Origin: Macrocystis pyrifera
Taxonomy: Eukaryota > Sar > Phaeophyceae > Laminariales > Laminariaceae
Assembly: GCA_031763025.1 (NCBI GenBank)
Contig: JASSKH010000020.1
Location: forward strand, 1,574,756 to 1,638,755
Length of the DNA: 64,000 nucleotides
Direction: 5' to 3'
In this document: piece after piece, positions 14,601 through 26,900 of the stretch
How positions within the stretch are numbered: position 1 is the first letter of the stretch
Layout: the number at the start of each line of letters is the position of its first letter
Translations under genes and position numbers: made by a program
Notes under the pieces: generated by a model
What the model saw: the letters and a program-made list of their open reading frames with translations, nothing else
Databases searched by the model: none
What the model was told of the DNA's origin: nothing

Positions 14601-17600
14601 GGAGGAGCCTGAAACAGCTTCAAGAGCACGTGTACGGTTGACTACGGCTGAGGACTTCCAAATTTTAAACGCACCCGGAAGCGGTGATATGGAGGAGCCG
14701 CAGCTCTACCATATGGACAAAGGTTTCGGCATGAAAGAGCCATGCAGTAATGCTCTACTCCAAATATGAGTACGTGCAGCCGGCAATAGCGTTTCTTTTG
14801 GTGCGCGGTACATATCCACAGGTGGCTCTGCGTTGCGGTAAGGAGAACAATAGCGCCCCAACTCTTCCTGCAATGGTAAGTGCCTGGTGCTAAAATAGAA
14901 GGGTCTCCAATCTTCCCTGTTGCGTGTAGTCCAATCGGGCGGGTAGGCTTGCAAGCATGTTGTTACCGCAGCGTAATTGTTATCCCTAATGACGGTGCAT
15001 ATAGCGAAACGAATAAACATAAACACACGAGATTTCAAAGCAGTAGAGTAGTCACCTGGCGGAGTGGTTCTGAACAGGTGAGAACAAAGCGCCTGAATAG
15101 GACCCCCCTATGTTAGAACCACTCTAGTGCAAACTCCTGGTGCAGGCGATTGCGTATTGCTTTGGGTGGTGAGTACAAAAAATAATTTTGAATTATTTTT
15201 GTTTTACTTCATACGATATGGGCGCCGAGAGTGCCTTATTGCCTCTGTGCAGTGGTGACGATCTTAGTCGATCGTGCACATTGCTGCCTCTGGTGCTGCT
15301 TCTGGTTGTAGTCTCTCACTCACGTGGTCGTTGTACAAAGAAGCGTATAAATCAGCGCTCTCCCCGTCTTCTTGGAGCCCGAGCGAGCCGAAGACGCCCC
15401 CCCAGGTCTGCGGCGAAAACCGGTAACAGGCACCGAGGCACGACACGGTATGAGGGGGACATCATGCGTGGCCGTAGACGTATTTACAACGTGATTATGA
15501 AAGCCCTGGTCGGAATACGTCGGGTTTTCACCATCCAGGGAGGCTTTTATAGCACGAGCACGAAGGTTGCGGTAGACGGTTCGAACCAAAGCGCGGTCTT
15601 CAGGCGGACGTCATTGTACACTGATGGCAAGCGCCAAATAAATTGCCAAAGCAGGGGGAGGGGGGCAAATTTAGGCCTTTCTTGAAGGGCGCTTTGTTCC
15701 GGAAATGACGATATACCGAATTTGTTTGCTATCGCATCGGTGCTTAACGAGCCTGGAGAATGATTCGTTGTGATATAGGTGAGGAGTTCAAGCACGGATA
15801 GAGACATAACAGCAGGTACTCGATCGCAGCAAGTCTCCACCACCCACCGGCTGAACACTCATGTACGCCATATTTTGCAAAAATATTCACTAGCCGTTTT
15901 CAGCTGTTTTGTCCAGGATAACCACACAGAACCTGAACGTTATACCATCTGGTTCGTTTCATGTCAATAGCACATTCGACGGGAGGTAAGGCCGCCCCCT
16001 ACCTACAGCCACGACCGACGACGAAGAGCATCATGAGCAGTATCAATATAACCAGTGCAGGGCGCTTGCTAGTTTGCTCACGCTGGCAGGGTAAAGGGCT
16101 GTCACTCACGCCTAACCAGAACGCTCGCCCATCTCAGACCGGTCGCGCTTACACTCCTGCAGCTTAATCACTGTCAATCACAGCTGAGGGGAGTTTTCGA
16201 CCACACACACCCCCCTTCCTTCTCAACGTACGTGACCCATGTAGGGCGATGAGCTTACCGTGTCGTATACAAGGGGGTTACCATTGACGTGGCCGAGGTA
16301 GGCATCGAATGCCGTGACCGTCTCGTCCACACAGGCCTGCGTCAGGTCATCCCTGGGAATCCCCGTTCATCAATAAGAGTTATCAGGGGGTGAAGCGGGC
16401 GATAGCGTTTTGATTTTTTGCCGTATTACATACAAGACAACCTTGGAGACGCCTCGTAGCAAACACCGCGGTATCGGCACAAAGAGGGGGCGACTGTTAT
16501 TACATTATGTCTCGTCCAAATGAGCGTGCAGGTACTGCTATGGCAGAACGTGCGTTGGGAGTTGTCGTGCGAAGATAGTACTTGGTCACCACCCGACGCA
16601 CGCACGCCTGTCTACGCACTTACCATCGGCTAGAGCCCACAACACCAAGCACGCCCGCTTGACGCTAAAGTAGAGGTGACGGTACGTGGTGCTTTTGAAG
16701 AACAAGTCAAAGTAACCTACGACCTATTGTTCAACAAGTAATTTAAGTCACCTAGTGAAAAGTAGTCAGGGAGTGCGTCATTTCTAGATACCAGAGGAAG
16801 AGAGTCCACTACCCACCGGCCACTTCTTGGCCACTTCTTGCCTATGTAAAGTTGTATATATACGTGTATATTCCCGTAGGCATTCTTACGGAATATCTTC
16901 CAATGAACACGAACTAGTTTCCGGGCGACACCAGTATTTCTAGGCATACCCGACAGGGAGGAACGGCAAATTCGACATCTTGTATGTGCGGAGTAGTAGA
17001 GGCGTGGATCCAGTCATTTACCTCTCACCCCCATATCGATTTTTCGAGTTGGGGCTTCTGTTGATTTAAGACTTGTACGCATACATAGCTGAACTTCTAA
17101 AGCTGAACCTCTAAGGATATTACGAGGTCAGGTTCGGGAGGTATCAGGTCTGGGTTGTTCAGGTGAAATCGACCACGCTACCCTACGCAATACTTGTCAA
17201 TTGGTATCGTTTAATCACGTAGGGTATGTGCTGCACTCCTAGTGAGAGTGTTTGCTACACATTTCTTCCGAGCAGCTTGATTCTGTCACAAACACGCCTG
17301 CAATAGGTTTCGGCCCACCTCCCAATCTCTTCTGCGATGAGGCACAGTTGCGCGTACGCCATCAGGTTCTTGGCGCCAAGGTACACGCTCGTTCCCGCCA
17401 CATCGTTGAGATCGAGGGCCACGTTTATTTCGATCTCGAGGAAGTGCTCGATCCAATCCCTTCATTCACGCACCCGGCCAAATAATGTAGGTGCAGAGAA
17501 AGCAACAGCAAAACAGCAAGTTTCCGTCTGAGAAATATTGGCGACATTGAATTTTCACTGTAGCGGTGAACATGCGGCAATATCGATACAAAATACGACC

Positions 17601-17892
17601 ATTGCACAGAGAAGGTATACCTTGGTGGTTATCCGCAGACACCACTAGGCTCGAAGGTTTCGATTTGAACCCTGCCAGACTGAGGCGTTCTATATGAGGT
17701 GTAACATCTACCCCAGAAAGCGCGAGTTGTGCGCATGCAAGTTCGACGCGAGTCGATCAGAGAAGAAAGTGATGTACCCTTATCGTGGCAAAAAGAAAAG
17801 ACAAGTTGCGTTGTGGGGAGGGGTGAGGGGACCTTGGTATGGGACTCCGCATCTGAGGTACTACTAGATATCAAAGAAGAAACATGTGCATA

Positions 17893-17974
<82 letters not shown>

Positions 17975-20900
17975 GTGAACGCTGCTAACCGTTTGGTCAA
18001 CACGAAAAAAGTGATTATTTAGTTGAGGCCTCCTCAGTCCGGGGATTATTCGGCTAACATGTGCGACAATCTAATCGCAGCAACCGTCAAGAAGTCGCCT
18101 CTACCAACTAACACCTCCTCTGAAGGTCCACGAAGTAATGCTCACATTTCCGTGTCACTTGTGATGGCAGACATGTCCGGGACCCAGTCGAAACTCGGCA
18201 AGTCAAACTCGAAGAACCTCCAGGTGCTGCCCGTCACCAGCTCCATGTCCCCCTTCGTGGGACTGCTCATGAACAAGCCGGTTCTGTTGCTCGCGTCCAG
18301 CAGTGCCTGGGGCGTAAATGTGTCAGATCAAATGAAGAAATGATGGTTGAAAAGACCTTACGTGTAATTTGTTTGGCGCTGATGTAACTTCTACCGTAAC
18401 CTTGTGAGTAAACACCCCCCCCCCCCCGCCGACCAACGTTTCGATCTCCCTAGGACCGTACCATTGACGGTGTCGATAGGAAACGACACGGTTTCGGGCA
18501 GCCTTGGACGAGATTTGTCCAGCGCCACCCTCGTTCGTGCTCACCTTCTTCTTGCTGTGGATATATCCAGCTTGAAACGTCGGCCCGGGGGGTGTACTCG
18601 ATGTCATACATCGCTGTAATCGTATCGCACACTACTGACCCGGGAACGGGGGTGTGTTTACTCGCATTCTAATGGTAGGGAAACCAAAACAATCAGTTCG
18701 ATGCGAATCGAACTCATGTATAGAGACATTTTACGATAGGTGCACCACCTATCTTGGACAAAACCAGTCATGGCTAGTAAGGCTTCACACCGAAGACAAA
18801 CTACCAAAATTATCGGCGTTTTTAAGCTTCGTTTTTCGGCGAAGGTCGCAGCGTATTTTGCTCGAAACTTGGGATGTTGTTCTCGGCAAACTGTGCATAC
18901 CGAATACATGTGCGAGTCCTGTATACATACGTCCAGGGCGTTTCTGTGTCTCCCATTACTTCGGGCATGTCATTGCTCGCCGGGGAAAATAAGCATGTAC
19001 TTTTTAATGCCATCTTCAGGGTGAGATACACAGCTCCGCAAGTGAAGAGCATACGTATGGCAGATGCACCCGCTACTGCTGCAGGATGCATCCGTCCCAC
19101 GTCTAAACGAGCAAAACTGCACTCCAGCTGTGGGTCATCTCGATAAAAGGAAGCAACGCCTTCAAGCTGCCGGTTACACGGCTGCGTGCGTCTTCTAAAG
19201 AAATCGTGAAGGAGATCACGCCGGGGAACCCCCCTAGACGCCAACAAGCTCACAAGGACGATGATACACACGTGCCACACATATTGGTTTGGCCCACACC
19301 GGCTTGCCCAGTTTTCGAGGCAGTGCCATACGTCGTCTCTGCGACATGATGTTGATATTCAAACCAACAAGTTACGTACTGTGATAACAAACGCACACCC
19401 CCTACCGGCAAGCACTTGCCAAACCACGAGCAGTTCGAGGGAAATACTCCAGCTGTTAATTGAAGGAAAGAAACCTTGGTTCAAACCTTTTCAAGATACA
19501 CGGAGAACACCAAAAATATGTCAAATTCAGAAGAGCATGGTACCGGACGACTGCATGGGAGAACGTCCCAACGTACCAAACAAACAGGGCCGTCCAAGCG
19601 GTTAGTGTGCTCAACACTGCGTAGCTACATCACGCTCAATTCTAACAAACGGGACCACCAATACGAACATGGTTCGGGGAATGCCACGGTCGGGATCGAG
19701 GAGTACTTCCTTCCACACAGATTTCTGACTGGCAGGTGCTGCTCAAGCAAGGAACTACCCCATTTCTAAGTGTCGACCACATCTTCGCTATGCCTTTGGC
19801 GCCCATAGTATTGGGAGTAACGTGGAACCCTACGCTGGAGGGGTGGGTACCACGTCGGAAGTCTTTCGTGATAAATAGAAATCAAGTTTCCCCGTGTACC
19901 GTAGCATCCATCATCTGCCCACCCCAACTCGAAAGCGTGTCTTTCACAGGTACAGGCGTGTGTACCGCAGACGCTGGCGTACAAATAATTTGATGGGTAA
20001 AGCATACCTGTTGGTGGGGCAGTGCGTAGTGCAGAAGACCGGCTCCGTCACCAGCGGTGGTCCACCGGATCTTGTACTTGCCCCTTGACTCACGGGTGAT
20101 GTGCTTATGCGCCTGGCGGGTTCGTTGTATGAGAGGGTGGAGTTGCGGCGGATTAAGAGACGTTTGAGGCAATACCTTTGGGTGGGCACTTGGCCGTATC
20201 AGTCTTAACTGGAACTGGCCTCGTCAGCTAAAGAACTCTCCTCGTATCGTCGCTAGACCGTATAGTGGGCCTGAAGCGTCGTACATATAAAGGTTCGACG
20301 GCGTAGCATCACAACAATTTTCGTTCGTTTAAGCCGAGGGCGACCAATTTCCTCTAGCTTACGACCAAACGTAGAGGGTTTTCAGTCTGGGCATAGACAG
20401 GCCGTGGGTACTGCTGTTGTTCAAGTATCAGAGTCTTTGGTGGTGAAGCTATATCCCTAAGCGATTAATAGAAATATGCGCTAGTCTTGTGGTGTGCAAC
20501 GAAATTGGGGAAATACAGTTAATCAACACCTCGATCGTTTCGCGGCGACCTTCTCTCCAGAAAATATCAACCCATCGGGGCCGTGTCGCCGCCGTCAATG
20601 CAATCGAGCTGTTCGTGCAGCTTAAACACAACAACGTTTCGAACTCTAAATGTCACACTGTGGTTGGTTTGAGTCACTGCTACCGAATTCTGAATTTTTT
20701 ATTTTTCGCGCAGTGTCCACCTTTCAATAAAAGCTTACTTCGCTTCCTGACCGACAGCACACACACGTAACGCCTGCTTGTAAACATCGTCCAGGGACGC
20801 ATCGAGTTCCCCCGAATTTGCTTATACCGTGTGCTACGCAGCGGTAGCACATATGTATGAGGCTCCTCATATGATGAACTCACAAAATCTCTTCGGTAAA

Positions 20901-23900
20901 AACATGTTTTCAATCACTAAATGGGCGCTCAATCTCCGGCTATGGTAGGTGTTCTCCGAAAAGAATATATATATATACCTGGTATATTGACGGCGGAGTG
21001 TAACGGTGTTGGTTTCTGTCGTTTCTAAGTTGAGGCAGAACCCGGCAGTCGAAACTGTGTCGAACTAAATAACGATCAACCCTGTATGTAGCTCGCGCCT
21101 TACCCTGAGTTCGCCGCTGACGGGATAAGACCTAGCGTATTCGTTGAGTGTGTCGACGGCTTCCTCGTATTGTGGGTCGTCTTCGTCGTATGGCACGCGC
21201 GTAGCCCTGAGCGTACCGTTCATGGTCGAAGTCGCCTTCAGCCTGCACCAGAGGAGGTGGTTGTCAACAGATCAAGGAGAGAAGCCACGGAGATCCGAAG
21301 ATGTGTAAACCCGCCGTCGTGCGTCGAACACGCTCGGACGTTGTGTCGCTGTCAACAGAAGACGATCCGAAGATGTGTAACCCGCCGTCGTGTGTCGAAC
21401 ACGCTCGGACGTCGTGTCGCTGTCAACAGGAAATCGGTTGTACTGGTGCTACGGTAGACGTGGGGTACATCGTGAAATGTATGACGCTGCTCGCTTGAGG
21501 TTCTGCTGGGTTTCACTAAAAACAAATACGAGATTTCAGAACAACAATGATAGTTACTTAAGGTAATGAGAAACTTCACGGCCTACATCATAGATCTGGA
21601 ACAAATAACATGAAACAAATTTAACCAAAATGTTTCGTAGTTTGTCAGCCGAGACGCGCAGTATGATCAAAATCACGTTCGGCAAAAACACGTGCTACGT
21701 GCCCCTATCGAGCACGCGTCATTCGTGAAGGAAGAAGCAGGTAGAGTTGTCCACCGCGCACGAGGGATCGTTCCGAACGGAAGCGTTTGGGACTTAACAC
21801 TCTACGTTTGTTGGTTTGTCACGTTTTACCCTTTTGATCCATTTCCACTCGCCCTATTCGGCCGTACCGCGCACGGGCCCTTCATAAGCTGTAGTATGTG
21901 TGTCACATATCGACGGGAGCAGCAAAGCGGGGTCGGCAATGTGTTCGATGCGAGCTCTGCTGCACTCTAGACTCGAGAATTTTCGTCGGAAAGACCAAGG
22001 TCACATTACGACCGTTTGGTACGGGCCTGCGCCATTCCTCTGTGGCTGAGCAAGGTCGACTGTCTCCTCGGCTTCTCGAATGAGAGGGTCGGGTAGTCGC
22101 TGAACGAATTTCAGGTGTGAACTGCTATGATATACGTTGCTGCCCAGGTAGATAACACTCAGACGCCCAAGCAACCCTTGTTATCCCGCCAGGACACTGA
22201 AGCTGCATGTACGAGTACGCAAAAGTGATAGCCGAGAACGATTACATGTACTGGCGAGTTATTGCTATCGAAGAAACATGTCCTTGAATTCTCTGTTCAC
22301 ATGAAACCGATAATCGATACGAAAAATTGTTGTGTGCTCCCCAAACAAGGAAACTTAACAAACTGAACAACATCACGACCCGGTGATTTCTTTGATAGAG
22401 AAATCGTATACCATGTGTGGAAAACTAGGAAATTTGTGAAAAAAATTCAGAAAATAGGACAAAGGACGTTTCGTGAATATCGTTATCATGCTACCAAGTG
22501 CACAATGTATCGCGCAAGGGCACCAGGAAACCGAATTTATATGCATATTTATTGCGTAGAACGTACGTATCGTCGAGAAATCTCACGTGCTGGGCCTTCC
22601 GTTCTGCCCAGAGATATAGACAAGCTCAATGTCCCTGTCGCTTGAGTACAGGATCCAGGTACTTTCGTTGTTCAGCTCTATCACGAACCGTCCGCTCTCG
22701 GAGGTGTGACTGCCACTCGAAGCGCTCTGTCAAACGATGCACACAAGCGCGGGCGGCGTCGACACAATGCGATTATTTCGCCACTTACTAATGATGTTGT
22801 TCGTTTCAACCGTCGCAGAGGTAGAAAGTTGCGTATGGCTGCACAGCCTGTTCTACGGCACTTGGGTTCACGTGCACCTGAACATACATCGACTGGAAGT
22901 CTTGAGGACACTTACAGTTCGAAAAATTAGAAAGTGTGGGAACCGCTCAAGGGGTGGGGATACGCATCGAAGGGATAATATAACAGGGACAATATTGTTT
23001 TGAACCAAGCCATTGTTGACTGATGGGGGCTGTCTACCGAGGAACCACCCAGTACGGTTTTCTCGATACATTCGGAGGCGTGCCACAATAGAGGTGCACA
23101 CTACATACCTGGTAGCACCTTTAGGCCGTTGCTGGGTTTTGTTTCATTGGAATTATCAACTGAGGAACTAACCCAAGATGGTTTTCAATAACTACCGAGG
23201 CGTCCTACGAAAAGGGAGATGTTTAAGCCAAACTGTTTCTTCACTGGAACCGGTAGGGTTCTAAACTGAGTAACAGGCTATTAATAGTAAGGCATGCCTG
23301 CTCCTTTACGTTGCGCATGTTTCGTTATCAACATACAGTAGAAAATGGGGTTACTCGTCGGCTTCACAATTTATTGGTAAAGCAGTTTTCGGATAGCACA
23401 TGATAGTCGTCAATCTCAAGTTCCTCAGGAAAATCGCCGCCGCACCCCGTATCGTAGCGTGCGTCTTTGAGTAGAAACCGTGTCTCAGTACATTTCGTGC
23501 TCCAACTAAGGCGAACAAACATGCCCTCGATACCAAGCGTTCGAACGTACCATGTATAATATATACCGGAACGGTTTTCGATAGCTGTTACTGATTTGGT
23601 ATCCATGAAATGATCGTCAGCACTTACGTTACCGTTGACTCGCAGGATGGCGTGGTTGCTGGAGACTTCGGGGGTGTAGTCCTCGTACAGAACCGTCGCA
23701 TACGCCTACTCGAATAAACCAGACGTCAGGAGACAAATGAGAGAGCAAACACCAAACGACCAGTTGCGTTAGGTGGGAGGTGCGCCACTGCCCTCTTTGC
23801 ACTTTTCAGCTCAACCACAGTTTCAGACAATCTACGGCATACATCTGGGCCGTTACGAGGAGGTTCCAAACGTGAAATGGGCCACCGATACCAAGCGTTC

Positions 23901-26900
23901 GATAGCGCAGCAGTGTGTCATGTTCGTGAGTACTAACAAGAAGCACAGAGGTTCTCACATAAGTAATGTCTCTGTTTCGGGCATCATTTTCTGCCTAATA
24001 ACACTGGTGTGGGACTGTTGTGACATAGACTAACTACTACAGTAGTAGGCCTGAAACATAAATCAGGAAAGTGGAAGAACAAGATAAATATGGAGCCGAG
24101 AGCCATACAAATACACTAACACTACAGAGGGCACGCACGCATCCGTCTACCAGGTATCAGGTAGTCCCTGCTGAAACAGATTTCGCCAATGCCAATCCTC
24201 TCGACGCCAACTCCCCTTTGATGGGCGGGTTGGTATGACGCGTGTCGGCACATTTACTGTGCGATTGTAATCGCGATTAGACGATTTCAACGGCTTAGGT
24301 GTCCTCCCCGTACGTAGCACAGAACGGTCGCGTTACCTCGAGCACAAGACATACTGTGAGGAAATTCCAAGACGTCATTCGACGTCTGTCTGTGCGTAGC
24401 TCTGCCACGCTGAACAACAGCGTTGCAAATATTCGCGCAAAACATGTCCGGACGGTTGGGCTTTTGAGGTACGTACGTCGACCGGTTCGTATGGTTGTTT
24501 TATGACGTATTTGCTGCAGGACTAGCGCATCCAAATATTTGTCTAGGTTAAGTGAAGTAAAGATTTTCGAAGTAACGCTTCCGGGGCCATGTTGAATTCC
24601 TCGCGAGAGAAGAAGCTCGGAAATATAGGCGCCGATCCTGCAGCATAGTTGCTTCGTGCTTACCATCCCGCGAGTGAGGTACGTGGTCATGCTCCCCTCG
24701 TCCACATCGTCTGAGGAAAACACAATCGTAGCGGAAAACCCCTCCTCGCCGAAGTCCGTCATCGTCGCCTTCTGGTTCGTGTACAGCTCCTGCGCCACAC
24801 GAACGCCGTACCAAACGGCCGAGAGAGAGCCGAAGACGCGGCACGCTTGAAGGATCGTCCAGTATGCCAGGTAGGCAGTGGCGGGTCGAGTATGGGAGTA
24901 AGCGACCACTTCTTCGCACGCAAATGCTACAATTCGGCGAGTGCTACGGTACATGTAGCACGAAAAAAAACGGTATGAGGATCTCCACTTGAAGAAGACC
25001 CCTTTACTTCGACCAGCAACTGATTTTAAGGAACGCCGCAAGTGCCCAACCCGAACTTTTACAGCAGGCATACATCGTATTGTAAGACGCTACCGGCATC
25101 CCAATGGCATTGGGGCGACGGAGCCTGGTCGAAAAGAAACAATTGTCCGAGTAATGATTTACCCATATCTTAGCAGACGTCACGAGTTAGAAGCACGTCC
25201 CAGTAACGAGAAGACAGACAAAGTTTTACGCCTGGCACATGGCGGAGAGTATCCCTCCGAGTGGTCGGTCCCTCTTTCTCTAGACGTTAGTGTCATCGGG
25301 GGCATCATATCGATCTCATCTGGATGTATCCTCCGATGCAGTCCAGTGACTGACGTGTTGCTGCGTAAAACCTGTGCGCTACCCTTTATATTTCGGCCGC
25401 TTCGTGTTTCTACCCGCGGTCAGATGTTTTCCCCCCGGATTTCGAAGCAAAGAACTCTTGCACTGCATAACGAGACGACTGAAATCGGTGACCGTGTTTG
25501 CGTCCACTGGTGATTATTCTGGGTGACTCAACAACAGCGAGAATACTTGAACACACGTGATGCCGCCTGCTTTGGCGGTGAACTCGCTTTTCTCTCAGGC
25601 GTGTTTCAGTCGAGGAGCTATCTGCATATCTCACCCAAAACGTTTTTGTGGATACAAATGCGCTCCTAACCCGATGAGAAAAAACGATAGGACCGCTAAC
25701 AATGGTTACACAAGAACGATTCTGCGGTAATTGATAAACTGAGAAGCCTCCGCGTCAGTCAGAGGTATCTCGGTTGGCCCTAATGTGCGCCGGCTATCGC
25801 AAAACGCGTCGCGTGCATGTGAGTAGATTTCCTTTCTGCACGTTCGACAAAATTCCAAGGAAACATCACGACGTCGAAACGACTCCAAAAAGAAAGTTGC
25901 GGTGTCACGTATCTGGTACGAGGTATATTACTCTCGGTTGGGTTTCACGGCAGCAACTAGTTGCAATAATCCTCTCAGCTGTTGTGTTTCTCTTTCAACC
26001 GAATCGGATATACATGTTGTACCTCGGCGCTGAAAATGATGTCCTTGGTTCTGGCTGTAGCATACCACTTAAGCCTGTTGTCATCCTCTCGAGGGCCGTC
26101 GTAGGCCTCGGGGTAGCTGACGTACATGCCGAACGGATGGTCCTCGTTGACAGTAACGATGTATGGCAGGGTCCATGCGCTGCGCTCGGGTCCGTCGAAC
26201 TGAAATGAGTAGCACCAAGCACATCGCCAAGCGCGAAGGAGACGTCAAAGTTATTCGTGCTGTGAGCGCATGCCTGCTACGATGGAGGTTGCCGGTTTGC
26301 CAAACCAGAAACAGATTTGACATTATACATCAAACGTTACCCACTATTAATGGCATTATTAACGTAGTGCATATACACAATATTACGACTCGTACTGCTG
26401 AAGCACTCTGTCGCTTCTACTACTACCACTACTATGGTGCCGTACTGCGACTACTACTGCTACTACTACCATTTGATTCGCTTTCTGCTACTACTGCTGT
26501 TAGTTCTACGACTTCTCTCACTATTACGGATGACCATAATAGTAAAAACACCTGCGGTGCAGACAAAAAAAACTATATATTTACCTATTTTTACTAACAA
26601 AATTTGGTCCCGTATACTATGATCCTCCGCAATAACTGCAAATCGCTGCTATTCTACTATACCACTGCTGCAGACTATTACGAGAAATATCACCCGTACC
26701 ACTAATAGTATTATGGAGCAAGGCTGCAACGTCCATCACTCCTTCCACTAGCACTACCACCACTACAACTAGTATACCGCTATCACTACCACAGTAGCAG
26801 TACTACGACTGCTACCACTTCCATGTATAAGTAGGCCTGTATACGTATTACAAATATTTTGCACTCCGACAATACATCGTACATGTTCCATATCGCCTTC

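Larger units (their letters stand above)
3000..26022 (-). other. Introns 2-24 of the GH81 gene
   Basis: Introns of more than 300 bp fill all gaps between the listed exons (404 to 1,802 bp). Contents I can name: intron 5 (21243-22586) has a 72-bp tandem duplication; intron 8 (17460-18172) has a 78-base G run; intron 10 (15408-16258) has a partial GTCGG-hairpin repeat near 15440-15540; intron 21 (5641-7442) has an inverted copy of a dispersed repeat of about 70 bp (6327-6400); intron 23 (3720-4811) has two 65-bp tandem units of the GTCGG-hairpin repeat. I see no genes nested in them. Confidence 0.7.

Noticed and set aside
16605-16660. Possible GH81 exon (VKRACLVLWALAD) with good acceptor and GTAAGT donor
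   Set aside because: Including it breaks the phase to exon 10. Joining exon 9 directly to exon 10 keeps phase and gives the normal GH81 spacing between the YLGAK and YDTTWGG motifs.
18440-18560. Smooth minus-strand stretch between exons 7 and 8
   Set aside because: Exon 7 joins exon 8 in phase 0 and with family spacing; no clear acceptor frames this stretch.
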